DNA of 64,000 nt from Agreia sp. PsM10 (GTDB lineage: Bacteria; Actinomycetota; Actinomycetes; Actinomycetales; Microbacteriaceae), in the NCBI RefSeq assembly GCF_030433855.1, contig NZ_JARUXC010000014.1, forward strand, positions 36,553 through 100,552, read 5' to 3'. Every line of letters starts with the position of its first letter. Positions within the stretch are counted from its first letter, which is position 1. Below are positions 1 to 8,374 of this stretch, piece after piece. Made by a program: the position numbers and the translations under genes. Below the pieces are notes generated by a model. It made no database searches, was not told where the DNA came from, and was given only the letters and a program-made list of their open reading frames with translations.

Positions 1-258
1 GCCGATGATCATCGACACGATGTTCGCGGCGATGCCCACGAAGCTCAGGATGATGCCGGCGAGCGACAGGCTGCGGGCCTGCGGCTCGCGCTTGCGCGAC
101 ATGAAGCCGAGGATGACGCCGGCGATGGCCAGGAGAATCCAGATGATGGGCAGGAACAGGCAGAAGACGATGCTCACGATGCCGAAGACGAGCGACAGGA
201 TCGCGAGGGTCTTCTTGTTCGAGGCGGTCGGCGCTGGGGTGTACGAGGGGGTGGTCAT
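1..258 (-). CDS. DUF4190-like small membrane protein, cut by the window edge
   Basis: The first 86 residues are visible; the stop codon lies outside the window. The product starts MTTPSYTPAPTASNKKT and then has hydrophobic stretches at about residues 18-50 and 63-86, joined by a basic SRKREPQ turn. A short Pro/Thr-rich cytoplasmic N-terminus followed by two helices around a G/A-rich core is the layout of DUF4190-type proteins, which have no defined reaction. The ATG at 258-256 is preceded by a GGAG ribosome-binding site. It lies 94 bp beyond the end of the acyltransferase gene on the same strand, so it may be read through from that operon. Confidence 0.6.
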   Translation of the reverse strand, partial: MTTPSYTPAPTASNKKTLAILSLVFGIVSIVFCLFLPIIWILLAIAGVILGFMSRKREPQARSLSLAGIILSFVGIAANIVSMIIG

Positions 259-352
259 CGGTGAGTTCTCCATCGGTGAAAGGAAGCGTGATCATCACGC
301 GGAACGCCCACACCGTACCGCAGGTTCGCGACCTATGAGGGTCGGGCCCGCC

Positions 353-1405
353 CTATGTCTCGGATGCGACCCTCTGCAGAATTCGGCGGCGCCACCCCTG
401 CGGCAGCCCGAAGAGCACGCGCCCTGATCCGCGCATCACGAGCGAGTGGATGCCGAGGCTCGCCGCGACGATCAGCGCCGTGCAGAGGAGCGGCGCCAGA
501 TGGCGGATCCACGCGACATCGAGCGACCACTCCACCGGAGGCAGGAGGTAGAGCACCCAGATCAGCGGCAGCTGCAGCACGAAGACGGGCAGCGTGCGCC
601 TGCCGATCGCCGAGGCCGTCGCCGCGAACGGCTGCCAGCGCACGAGGAGGGCGATCACCACGATCGACAGCACGACGGCCGAGCTGTCTCGCAGCAGTCG
701 AAGCGCGCTCTCGAGCACGGTGCCCTCGACGCTCTGCTGCCACAGAAGCTGGCAGGCGATGAACGCGCCGACGGCCAGGGGCACGCGCCAGCGCACTCGG
801 CTCGTGGCGAGCGCGCGCAGTGCGGGCGCGAGGTAGACGCCGACCGCGAAGAACACCGCGTAGTAGACGACGTGCAGCCAGAGCGCCTCATCTCTCGTCA
901 GGGGAACGGCCCCCGTCGCGACCGAGGCGATCGCGAGCACGGCCAGCATCACGGCCGGCCGCACCCTTTTCAGGCTGGCGAGCAGCACGACAGAGGCCGC
1001 GAGCGCGAAGATGAACCACAGCATCGAGTCGGGCACGAACACCTGCTCGAGGTAGTGCAGGGGCGTCATCACCCGAAAGGGAATCCCCGGCGAGATGAAC
1101 ACGATCGACAGCACCGCATACACCGTCAGCCACACCAGATAGAGCCAGTACAGCGACACCGCCCGCAGAACCGTGCGCCGGTCGCTCCACCCCGCGCGCA
1201 CCCGCTTCGAGGCGACGAGGCCCGACACCACGAACAGCAGGGGAAGACGGAACGCCCCGAAGAACTCGGTGAGCTGCGTCCAGATCTCGACGCCGTTCGT
1301 CGGCGGCGCCAGGGGCGCGTACACGAAGATCCGCACGTGCAGGAGGACGACCAGCAGCACGCAGATGCCGCGCGCGGCATCCACCCAGGCGAGCCGGGCG
1401 CCCAC
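353..1405 (-). CDS. Acyltransferase family 3 membrane protein
   Basis: A 350-residue integral membrane protein with about ten hydrophobic helices. It opens with WVDAARGICVLLVVLLHV, the N-terminal signature of acyltransferase-3 (OafA/YrhL-like) proteins, which includes the helix-1 histidine thought to take part in acyl transfer. Such enzymes move acetyl or succinyl groups onto cell-surface sugars or small molecules across the membrane. The start is GTG at 1405-1403, three bases after the stop codon of the glycosyltransferase gene, so the two are surely co-transcribed. With the upstream GH92 gene this suggests trimming, building and acylating a surface glycan. The exact acceptor cannot be read from the sequence. 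Confidence 0.8.
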   Translation of the reverse strand: MGARLAWVDAARGICVLLVVLLHVRIFVYAPLAPPTNGVEIWTQLTEFFGAFRLPLLFVVSGLVASKRVRAGWSDRRTVLRAVSLYWLYLVWLTVYAVLSIVFISPGIPFRVMTPLHYLEQVFVPDSMLWFIFALAASVVLLASLKRVRPAVMLAVLAIASVATGAVPLTRDEALWLHVVYYAVFFAVGVYLAPALRALATSRVRWRVPLAVGAFIACQLLWQQSVEGTVLESALRLLRDSSAVVLSIVVIALLVRWQPFAATASAIGRRTLPVFVLQLPLIWVLYLLPPVEWSLDVAWIRHLAPLLCTALIVAASLGIHSLVMRGSGRVLFGLPQGWRRRILQRVASET

Positions 1406-1408
1406 CCG

Positions 1409-2695
1409 CTAGCTCACCGGAACGGCCCGACGCACGACCGGCTCGAACATGCGGTCGAAGACCACCCGGCGGTCGAACTGCAGGGCGTACTCGCGGGCGC
1501 GGGCAGCCCACTCCTCGCGTTCGTCGGCCGTGGTCTCGACGAGAGCCCGCACGAGGGCCCGGGCGATCGCATCCGGGTCTTCGACGGGAACCACGATCGC
1601 GTGGTCGCCGATCGCCTCGCCGATACCGCCGGTGAGGGTCGTGATGATCGGGCCGCCGCCGGCGAGCATCTTCTCGGCGAGCGCGATGCCGAACGTCTCG
1701 ACGAATTCCGGCCGCGGCTTGCTGGGCAGAACGAACGCCGCGCATCCCTTCATCAGGTACGGCTTCTCGGCGTCTCCCACGTCATCGAGAAAGCGGATGC
1801 GCGACGAGACCCCGGATGCCGCGGCGGCCGCGCGGAATGCGTCGGCCTGCGGGCCCCGGCCGGCGATCACCAGGGTCTTGTCGCGGTGCACGCCGCTGCG
1901 CTCGAAGCCCTCGATGAGCTCTTCGACGCCCTTGGCGTGGGTGAGTCTCGAGAGGAACAGCACGTAGCCGTCGCGCTCGAGTCCGCGGGCGGCGAGCACC
2001 TCGTTCAGCAGTCCGTCGTCGAGATCGACGTAGGCGTCGGCGTCGATGGCGGGGTACGAGACGCGGATCTTGGCGCGGCACTGCTCGGCGAAGCGGGTTC
2101 CGTGCTGCTCGTCGACGCGCTCGGCCTCGCTGATGATGAGCTGGCGGGTGTAGTCCGAGACGGCGACGCAGTAGTCCTGGCTCAGGTAGCTGGTGAGGAT
2201 GTGGGCCGCGGCGCCGAGCCTGCCCTCCTCGACGGCGGTGCGCACCACGTTGGTCACGTCGGAGCCCACGGCCTCGGCGATGGTGGTGACGTTCACCGGC
2301 AGGCCGGTTCCGAGCGCCGCGCGAACGGCATCGGCGGCGGCGATGGTGTGCGGGCTCAGGTACAGCGAGAGGCACACGGTGGGAACGCCGTCGGTGAAGA
2401 GCTCGACGAGGCGGCCGGTGATGCCGGCGAGGTGGCGACCGTCGGGCACCTTGTAGTCGCCGACAGGGGCCGGGCGCTCGACGATGATGCCGTCGCTGTA
2501 GGGCAGAACCGAGTCGAGCGGCTTGAGCGGGAGCCCGGCGCGCTCGAGCACGTCGATGGGCCAGGTGATGATGCGCACCTCGTCGAAGCCGCGCTCGAGG
2601 GCGGTCTCGGCCAGGTTGCGGGCCTCCACGGAGTGGCCGCAGATGACCGGATCGGCTCGCACGATGATCACGAGACGGTTGTCGATGGTGGTCAT
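1409..2695 (-). CDS. GT4-family glycosyltransferase
   Basis: A 428-residue GT-B fold glycosyltransferase. The C-terminal half has the donor-binding pattern of GT4 enzymes: YVLFLSRLTHAKGVEELIEGF, then GRGP, a LPSKPRPE stretch and the EX7E motif ETFGIALAE. The N-terminal domain begins with NRLVIIVRADPVICGHS, an acceptor-side Rossmann strand. A longer frame runs upstream, but the ATG at 2695-2693 overlaps the TGA of the GH92 gene (ATGA, 4 nt), which marks this start as translationally coupled. The enzyme probably transfers a nucleotide-activated sugar to a surface or storage glycan; donor and acceptor are unknown. The long ELIEGFERSGVHRDKTLVIAG section is ordinary GT4. Confidence 0.85.
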   Translation of the reverse strand: MTTIDNRLVIIVRADPVICGHSVEARNLAETALERGFDEVRIITWPIDVLERAGLPLKPLDSVLPYSDGIIVERPAPVGDYKVPDGRHLAGITGRLVELFTDGVPTVCLSLYLSPHTIAAADAVRAALGTGLPVNVTTIAEAVGSDVTNVVRTAVEEGRLGAAAHILTSYLSQDYCVAVSDYTRQLIISEAERVDEQHGTRFAEQCRAKIRVSYPAIDADAYVDLDDGLLNEVLAARGLERDGYVLFLSRLTHAKGVEELIEGFERSGVHRDKTLVIAGRGPQADAFRAAAAASGVSSRIRFLDDVGDAEKPYLMKGCAAFVLPSKPRPEFVETFGIALAEKMLAGGGPIITTLTGGIGEAIGDHAIVVPVEDPDAIARALVRALVETTADEREEWAARAREYALQFDRRVVFDRMFEPVVRRAVPVS

Positions 2696-4929
2696 GGCTG
2701 TACTCCCTGGATTGGTGGAACGGCGGGTTCGCGTACCGGGCCTGGACGCGATGGAGGAAGGTTCGTCGTGGCCCAGTCGCTGGGCTCGGGGCCGAGGTCT
2801 ACGAGAAGCTCGCCCCCGCGGTGCAGCTCGGATCCGCTGATCCAGCTGCGGTCGAGCGGTGCGCCATTCAGCTGCATCGACTGCACGTACTGCACAGGGC
2901 CGCCGTGCACGGGTTCCACGAAGTTGCGGGTGCGGATGCGGAAGCTCTCGTCGCCCACCGCGATGGTCGCGCTCGCGAAGAGCGGCGCGTTCACGAGGAT
3001 GACGTTCTGGCCGGCGACGGGAAAGAGGCCGAGCGAGGCCCACACGTTCCACGAGCTGAGCCCGCCCGAGTCGTCGTTGCCTGGCAGGCCGCCGCGGCCG
3101 GTTCCGAACTGCTGCAGCAGCACGTTGTGCACGATCTCGGCGGTGCGGTCCGGGCGCCCGGCGTAGTGGTACGCCCAGGGAGCCTCCATGTCGGGCTCGT
3201 TATTGAGGCCCTCGAAGCGTCCGAGCTCGTAGCCGGCGAGCATCTCGACGACGCCGGGCCTGTTGCCCGGCTGCGTCACGGCGGCAGCGCCGTAGCCGAA
3301 GAACTCGTCGAGCTGTCTGACGAATGCGTCGGCGCCGCCGCTGAGCTCGATGCGCGACGCCATGTCGTGCAGCAAGCGGAACGAATAGTTGTAGCGGGTG
3401 CCCTCGTAGTAGGTGGAGTCCTTCAGCAGCCCGCTCGACGGGTCGAATGCGTTGACCCAGCGTTCGGCGAGCGCCTCGAACTGCTCCGCGAGCGCCGTGT
3501 CTCCCACGCGGCGCGCGACCTTGGCCGTGGCCCAGTACCCGAAGGCCAGGTCGAGGGTGTGGCTGATCGGATGCGCCTCGCCGTGCAGCAGGAATTCCTC
3601 GCCGTAGGTGCGGCGCAGGTCGTCGGACATGTGCACGAGCGCCCACTCCCAGTCGATGCCGGGCAGGCCGAGCTGGCAGAGGTCGGCGAGGAAGGTGTGC
3701 GCGAGCGCGCTGCCCTGCCGCGAGAAGCGGTCGCTCCCCCGCGCCATCCGGTACCCGATCGGAAAGTTGCCCTCCTCCTCGCAGATGGTGAGCAGCGCGT
3801 TGGCCAGCTCGACGGCGCGCTCGGGCATCAGTGCCGTGAGCAGTGGAAGCTGCGTGCGGTAGATGTCCCACATGGTGCTGATGTCGAAGGCGAAGGGCCC
3901 GTCGCTCGGCCAGAAGGGGCTCTCCGACGGGGCAAGGCAGGGCTTGATCAGCGAGTGGTACAGCGCGGTCGAGAACACCGTCTGCCGCTCGCTCGAGCTC
4001 GTCTTGACGGCGATCGACTTGAGCTGCTTGCGCCACGTGCGCTTCGTCTTCTCGCGCCGCGGATCGAAGCGCGCCGGGCCGTCACCGCAGTCGTCTCGCA
4101 GATTGCGCCGGGCCTGCTCGACGCCCCGCAGAGAGAATCCGATGCGCAGCTCGATGGTCTCGCCCGCCCTCGACGGCCCCGCCCACATGAGCCCGAACGG
4201 CCTCAGGGTCGTGGGCCTGATGTGGTCGAAATCGAGCCGCTTGCCGCCCGGCATCAGACGGCGGTCGTAGAACAGCATCTGCCGCCACTGCGGGGTGTCG
4301 CACTCGATGTACACGGCGATCGGCGTGCCCTCGACCACGATCTCGCCCTGCGCGACGCCCGGCTCGAGGGTCTCGAGGTGGGCGCGCAGCGGGATCGTCG
4401 CGCCGTAGGGAATCGACAGGCCGCCGAGCGAGAAGTCGATCACGACGCGCGCCCTCGGGTCTTCCGGGAACGTGTACCGGTGCACGGCGCTCTTCGGTCC
4501 GACGGTCAGCTCTGCTCGCACGCCGGAGTCGAGCGTGGCGCTGTAGAAGCCGGGCTCTGCGGTCTCGTCCGTGAGATTCCAGAGCCTGCCCAACGCATCC
4601 AGTGGCTCGACCATGGGCGTGACGCGGAAGTAGTTGTAGTACTTGCGAATCGCGCCGGTGCCCGACTGCTGAAAGTGCGTGAATCCGGATGCCGTGGGCC
4701 GGTCGTGCAGGGTCGAGGGCACGCCCTCGAGACTCAGGTCGTAGCGCCCGTAGCCGGTCGGATAGGCGCCGGAATAGGCGCAGGCCGACACCATGCCGAG
4801 CGGGTAGGTGGCGCCCGGATGCGTGTTGCCGATCTGGGGCTTCGGCCACCACCACGTGGCGGCGAGCCCGGTCTGCGGGGTCAGGGCGGTGGGCTCGGAC
4901 CCGATGAAGGGGTCGACGTGTCCGATCAT
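2692..4929 (-). CDS. GH92-family glycoside hydrolase (alpha-mannosidase-like)
   Basis: A 745-residue protein matching family GH92, calcium-dependent inverting exo-alpha-mannosidases. The N-terminal beta-domain starts with DPFIGSE and GNTHPGATYPLGMV, typical of the family; the (alpha/alpha)6 domain carries MWDIYRTQLPLLTALMP, and the hallmark GNDDSGGLSSWNVWASLG begins near residue 617, containing the aspartates expected to act as catalytic base. The acceptor loop reads NEPDMEAPWAYHYAGRP rather than the more common histidine-bearing version, so linkage specificity may differ from classical alpha-1,2-mannosidases. No signal peptide is visible, which suggests cytoplasmic action on imported mannosides. 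It is the first gene of a coupled three-gene operon. Confidence 0.85.
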   Translation of the reverse strand: MIGHVDPFIGSEPTALTPQTGLAATWWWPKPQIGNTHPGATYPLGMVSACAYSGAYPTGYGRYDLSLEGVPSTLHDRPTASGFTHFQQSGTGAIRKYYNYFRVTPMVEPLDALGRLWNLTDETAEPGFYSATLDSGVRAELTVGPKSAVHRYTFPEDPRARVVIDFSLGGLSIPYGATIPLRAHLETLEPGVAQGEIVVEGTPIAVYIECDTPQWRQMLFYDRRLMPGGKRLDFDHIRPTTLRPFGLMWAGPSRAGETIELRIGFSLRGVEQARRNLRDDCGDGPARFDPRREKTKRTWRKQLKSIAVKTSSSERQTVFSTALYHSLIKPCLAPSESPFWPSDGPFAFDISTMWDIYRTQLPLLTALMPERAVELANALLTICEEEGNFPIGYRMARGSDRFSRQGSALAHTFLADLCQLGLPGIDWEWALVHMSDDLRRTYGEEFLLHGEAHPISHTLDLAFGYWATAKVARRVGDTALAEQFEALAERWVNAFDPSSGLLKDSTYYEGTRYNYSFRLLHDMASRIELSGGADAFVRQLDEFFGYGAAAVTQPGNRPGVVEMLAGYELGRFEGLNNEPDMEAPWAYHYAGRPDRTAEIVHNVLLQQFGTGRGGLPGNDDSGGLSSWNVWASLGLFPVAGQNVILVNAPLFASATIAVGDESFRIRTRNFVEPVHGGPVQYVQSMQLNGAPLDRSWISGSELHRGGELLVDLGPEPSDWATTNLPPSRPGPVREPAVPPIQGVQP

Positions 4930-5174
4930 GCGAGCGCCGGCCGTCGATTCATGATGTGACGCTAAGAGCCGACGGCATCCGAAGGGTGAACCAGCCGGAG
5001 CGGGCAGATGAACGCAGGGCCAACGGTCGTGTATCCGGCTCGTATTGTGTGATATGTCTGGAGCGTTTCACAAGCATTAAATGCCGATTACGAGATCGAC
5101 GCACCCCATTAGGGGGCCACCGAAGTGGCTATGGTCGTGTGCGGACGGGGGACTCCACAAACGAAAGCCACAGT

Positions 5175-5609
5175 ATGAATTCTCTGATCACATGCACCCG
5201 CCGACTGCATTTCAGTGCCGGGCATCGAGTGATGAATCATGAATCGAAATGTTCGACGGCTCACGGCCATAACTACTATGTGCGCATCACCGCGACAGCT
5301 AGCTCCCTAGACGAGATCGGTCGTGTGATCGACTTCGGCGTTCTCAAAGAGAAAGTTGGAGGTTGGATCGATACAAACTGGGATCACACGTTTCTCGTGA
5401 ACAGGCACGACACCGACGTTCTCGCAGCCCTGTTGTCGATGCCTCGCGCGAAAGACCCTTTCGTCTGTGATTTCAATCCGACCGCCGAAGAGATGGCGCA
5501 TTTTCTTCTCGATGAGGTCTGCCCAGATGCGCTGCAGGGCACGGGCGTCACAGTGACGAAAGTGAGCGTAGAAGAGACCAGCAACTGCATCGCGGAGGCT
5601 TCACGCTGA
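5175..5609 (+). CDS. queD: 6-pyruvoyl/6-carboxy-tetrahydropterin synthase family protein
   Basis: A 144-residue member of the PTPS/QueD family. Zinc ligands are H17 (in HFSAGHR), H30 and H32 (in HGHNYYV); C26, in the arrangement CxxxHGH, is the catalytic cysteine of QueD-type enzymes. The C-terminal VSVEETSNC contributes the conserved glutamate that binds the pterin ring. Such enzymes convert dihydroneopterin triphosphate to 6-carboxy- or 6-pyruvoyl-tetrahydropterin. The next gene, folE, makes that substrate, and the two overlap by one base (TGATG). queC, queE and queF are absent from the window, so the usual 7-deazaguanine route is not encoded here. Function as a pterin-forming enzyme is well supported; the final product is not. 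Confidence 0.85.
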   Translation: MNSLITCTRRLHFSAGHRVMNHESKCSTAHGHNYYVRITATASSLDEIGRVIDFGVLKEKVGGWIDTNWDHTFLVNRHDTDVLAALLSMPRAKDPFVCDFNPTAEEMAHFLLDEVCPDALQGTGVTVTKVSVEETSNCIAEASR

Positions 5610-6307
5610 TGACCGATCTACGCAAGTCAGCAGTCGACACGCTGGATGAATCGATTGAAACCATGCTGAGCCCATCCCCCACATCGCTGCGCATTCCGTA
5701 CCCCTGGAACGAGAATGGCCTCACCGATGCCGAGAAAGTTCACCGGATCGAATCGAACTTCAGGGAGATCCTCGCCACTCTCGGACTCGATCTGAATGAC
5801 GATTCGATCCGAAACACGCCGAATCGCTATGCCAAGATGCTGGTCCATGAAGTCTTCGAGGGCCTGAGCGAGGCGGCGTATCCGAAGATCACTACACAAT
5901 CGAACACGTTCGGCTATCGCTCTCCCCTCATCGAGACCGGTATTTCGATCGAAAGTATTTGCGAGCATCATTTCGTTCCGATTCTCGGGTACTGCCACAT
6001 TGCCTATGTTCCGGAAGATCGAGTTATCGGCCTTTCGAAACTCAATCGAGTAGCGAAGTACTTCGCCCGCCGCCCTCAGGTACAGGAACGCTTGACGCGC
6101 CAGATCGCTCAGGAACTGGCAGAGATTCTCGGAACCGAGAGCGTCGCCGTCGCCGTCGATGCCGTACATCTCTGCGTTCGAATGCGTGGAATTCGAGACC
6201 ACAACGCGCTGACGAGGACCATCGACCTCGGCGGACAGTTCCTCAGCGGCCCGATCCGAGATGAATTCTTCGGAGCAATACCCGATACAAGCAGCCAGCT
6301 CTCGTGA
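5609..6307 (+). CDS. folE: GTP cyclohydrolase I
   Basis: A 232-residue type I GTP cyclohydrolase, which opens GTP to give dihydroneopterin triphosphate. The zinc site is intact: C118 and H121 in SICEHHFVPILG and C189 in HLCVRMRGI. IGLSKLNRVAKYFARRPQVQERLT and the RNTPNRYAKM substrate segment are also typical. The N-terminal 40 residues are less conserved. The gene starts in the stop codon of the queD-like gene and its own stop overlaps the GTG of the next gene (GTGA), so all are translationally coupled. Placement in this cassette, away from folate genes, suggests a second, specialised copy feeding a dedicated pterin pathway. Confidence 0.92.
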   Translation: MTDLRKSAVDTLDESIETMLSPSPTSLRIPYPWNENGLTDAEKVHRIESNFREILATLGLDLNDDSIRNTPNRYAKMLVHEVFEGLSEAAYPKITTQSNTFGYRSPLIETGISIESICEHHFVPILGYCHIAYVPEDRVIGLSKLNRVAKYFARRPQVQERLTRQIAQELAEILGTESVAVAVDAVHLCVRMRGIRDHNALTRTIDLGGQFLSGPIRDEFFGAIPDTSSQLS

Positions 6308-7683
6308 GCCGCTTCCTGACCGATCGAATCGCGTGGGATATCGACGTCGCAGATTTTCGCGACGGTGGAAACTTCGACCACATGGTTCGTCGCCTTCAAA
6401 CGGAAAATTTCGATCTTCTCGTGGAGCGCGAGTGCAGAGAGGTTGCACCCTTCCTTCACGCTTGGGAAGCGGAGATCAGATCGGCTGAGCATTGGCCTGG
6501 ACTCGGCGGCGGGCGCAACCTCGAGACGCTCTTTCAGGAGGCACCCGTCGCGAGCGGAGTGCTCTACATCTCGAGAAACCATACGATCTCGGAGTCATTT
6601 TTCCAGGACGTAACGAGCGAGAAGACCCACCTCACCGACCGTGTGGTGCATCCGAGTATTAGAGACGCACTAGCTGTTTCGCACGACCTCACGTTCTCCT
6701 TCCCGAGGACATACACGTTCGATGGTTATGTCAATAGTTGGGGCTTCATCAGGATTGATCGTGAGTTGAACGACGCGCGAGGCGCCGGAGTATTGCTTAG
6801 CGTGACTACGCTCGATCCCGAGGTAATGCGACTTCTGCAAACCAGTGGGTTTGAGCACGTGGTCGAGCTATATGATCACGCCTGGGATCACGCCATCCAC
6901 GACTATCTGCATCACATCGCGCTTTACACCAATCCGTCGTTCGGAATCGGAAAGCTAAGTCCGATGTCTTTGGCTGCCGCAGCCGCAGACGTCGAATCCT
7001 GGGGCGCAGACATGATGAGCACCTTCAACTATGAATACTGGGCGCATCGCACTCATCGTTCATTGACTGCAGGTCTGTTGACCTCCGATGATCACGAAGC
7101 GATATTGACTCATGCCATCCGTTACTTCGAGGCAGTCGCATCCTTCGTGGAAACGATAGGGAAGGGCCACAACAACGACCCCCTCTCCACCCGCCTCTGG
7201 AGTTACCTCTCGTCGATCTACCTGTGGCCGCTCCATATTGTCGTTCATCCGATGGACAGCCTGTTCGAGAAGATAGGCGACATTGTGAACGGCTTGCAGC
7301 ACCCAGATACGGAACGCCTCAGGGAAACCCTCGGCGCCCCGCTAAGGCATCTGCAAGCGGAATCAGAAGAATCGAGAGACCCCAGAATCATGGGCCTGCG
7401 GGGTGTCGTCCGAGACATACTCGGCACTGACGACCTCAACGATGCGACGCACCTGATGAAGCTTTCGTGGTTCGACCTACTTCGTATCCGCGTCGAGTTC
7501 GAGGCCCAGCGAGGTCTCTATGAAGGCTGGTACCACGACGAACCGATCATGTTCGCGGGCCGTCCCGTCTCTGCAACCAAGACGGCGAAGAACATCATCG
7601 AACACGTCGATTCCGCTGTTCGTTCTGTAAAAGCACGGTCACACTCCCTTGGCCCATACAAATTGAAAGGAATCGTTCCGTGA
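6304..7683 (+). CDS. Unrecognised 459-residue protein of the pterin cassette
   Basis: I do not recognise this family. The protein is soluble-looking, with no signal peptide or membrane helix. Its most striking part is at residues 190-208, YDHAWDHAIHDYLHHIA, where H192, H196, H199, H203 and H204 with D191, D195 and D200 could bind a metal; another cluster, FNYEYWAHRTHRS, lies around 231-243. The remainder is mainly predicted helix. The GTG start overlaps the folE stop by 4 nt and its own TGA overlaps the GTG of the following membrane gene. The gene is visibly less GC-rich than the chromosome around it. A role as the enzyme that uses the FolE/QueD product is inference from position only. Confidence 0.75.
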   Translation: MSRFLTDRIAWDIDVADFRDGGNFDHMVRRLQTENFDLLVERECREVAPFLHAWEAEIRSAEHWPGLGGGRNLETLFQEAPVASGVLYISRNHTISESFFQDVTSEKTHLTDRVVHPSIRDALAVSHDLTFSFPRTYTFDGYVNSWGFIRIDRELNDARGAGVLLSVTTLDPEVMRLLQTSGFEHVVELYDHAWDHAIHDYLHHIALYTNPSFGIGKLSPMSLAAAAADVESWGADMMSTFNYEYWAHRTHRSLTAGLLTSDDHEAILTHAIRYFEAVASFVETIGKGHNNDPLSTRLWSYLSSIYLWPLHIVVHPMDSLFEKIGDIVNGLQHPDTERLRETLGAPLRHLQAESEESRDPRIMGLRGVVRDILGTDDLNDATHLMKLSWFDLLRIRVEFEAQRGLYEGWYHDEPIMFAGRPVSATKTAKNIIEHVDSAVRSVKARSHSLGPYKLKGIVP

Positions 7684-7985
7684 ACATTCCAGAAATCGCA
7701 AATATTGTCGGCATTGTCGGCGTCTCGATTGTCGTAGTGACTTACTTTCTTCTCCAGATATCTGTTCTCAAAGTCAGCGACCTCAGCTATTCCTCCCTCA
7801 ACGCCACAGCCTCGGTGCTCGTACTCTTCTCGCTGGCTTTTCATTGGAACCTATCGTCAGCCATCATCGAGATCTTCTGGCTGGCGATCAGCATCTACGG
7901 GTGCATCGCCTGGCTGCGGCAGAGGATCAAGGCGTCACATACAGATGTGGCAGATCCGGAAGGAGTCACCGATGCAGCACGATGA
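7680..7985 (+). CDS. Small multi-pass membrane protein (CBU_0592-like)
   Basis: A 101-residue protein with three hydrophobic segments: about residues 7-29 (IVGIVGVSIVVVTYFLLQI), 38-56 and 60-78. The arrangement and the segments YFLLQ and YSSLNATASVLVLFSL resemble the CBU_0592-type small membrane domain, whose function is unknown. The GTG start overlaps the stop of the preceding gene by 4 nt, and the 3' end overlaps the following gene by 14 nt. It could anchor or transport the product of the pterin cassette; that is inference. Confidence 0.7.
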   Translation: MNIPEIANIVGIVGVSIVVVTYFLLQISVLKVSDLSYSSLNATASVLVLFSLAFHWNLSSAIIEIFWLAISIYGCIAWLRQRIKASHTDVADPEGVTDAAR

Positions 7986-8328
7986 TTCGACGGATCTTCT
8001 GGTCTTCTCCTACGGAGCTCTGCAAAGACGAGAGGTTCAAGAAGCCATGTTCGGACGCGCATTCGAGTCGCGGCCTGCTCACCTCTCAGGATTCGAAGTC
8101 ATCGAGGTTCCGGTACCCGCAGATCATCACGACCCGATCTTCGGCACGAGCGACACCCGACTCGTTCTCCAACCATCCGCTCATCCGGATTCGATCTTGA
8201 GAGGGCAGCTTCTCGCACTGACACCAGAAGAATTGCGCATTGCGGACGGCTTCGAGGCCCCCGAATACGCGCGGCAATTAGTCCGGATCGACAACGAGAT
8301 CGAGGCTTGGGTTTACTTCCCCGTCTGA
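7972..8328 (+). CDS. Gamma-glutamylcyclotransferase/AIG2-fold protein
   Basis: A 118-residue protein with the features of the GGCT/AIG2 fold: the N-terminal substrate-loop signature VFSYGALQRREVQEAMFG and the acidic residue in DGFEAPEYARQLVRI, where the catalytic glutamate of the fold sits. Family members release 5-oxoproline from gamma-glutamyl amines or peptides. The ATG at 7972 is chosen over an in-frame ATG at 7945 because AGGAG stands six bases upstream. It is the last gene of the cassette. A role in processing a gamma-glutamylated intermediate would fit, but is inference. Confidence 0.75.
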   Translation: MQHDDSTDLLVFSYGALQRREVQEAMFGRAFESRPAHLSGFEVIEVPVPADHHDPIFGTSDTRLVLQPSAHPDSILRGQLLALTPEELRIADGFEAPEYARQLVRIDNEIEAWVYFPV

Positions 8329-8374
8329 TTGGAGCGCGTCGGCCGACCACTCGTAGCCCGCGCCTGACTCCCGG

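Noticed and set aside
446..3166. Long open frame of 906 codons on the plus strand
   Set aside because: It is antisense to the acyltransferase and glycosyltransferase genes; high GC keeps the opposite strand open. The product is Arg/His/Gly-rich without any domain.
4930..5174. preQ1 or other riboswitch before the queD-like gene
   Set aside because: Only a small GCCAC/GTGGC hairpin was seen; no conserved riboswitch core could be matched by eye.
5175..8328. Queuosine/preQ0 or DNA 7-deazaguanine (dpd) cluster
   Set aside because: Only the first two enzymes are present; queE, queC, queF, tgt and dpd genes are all absent from the window.
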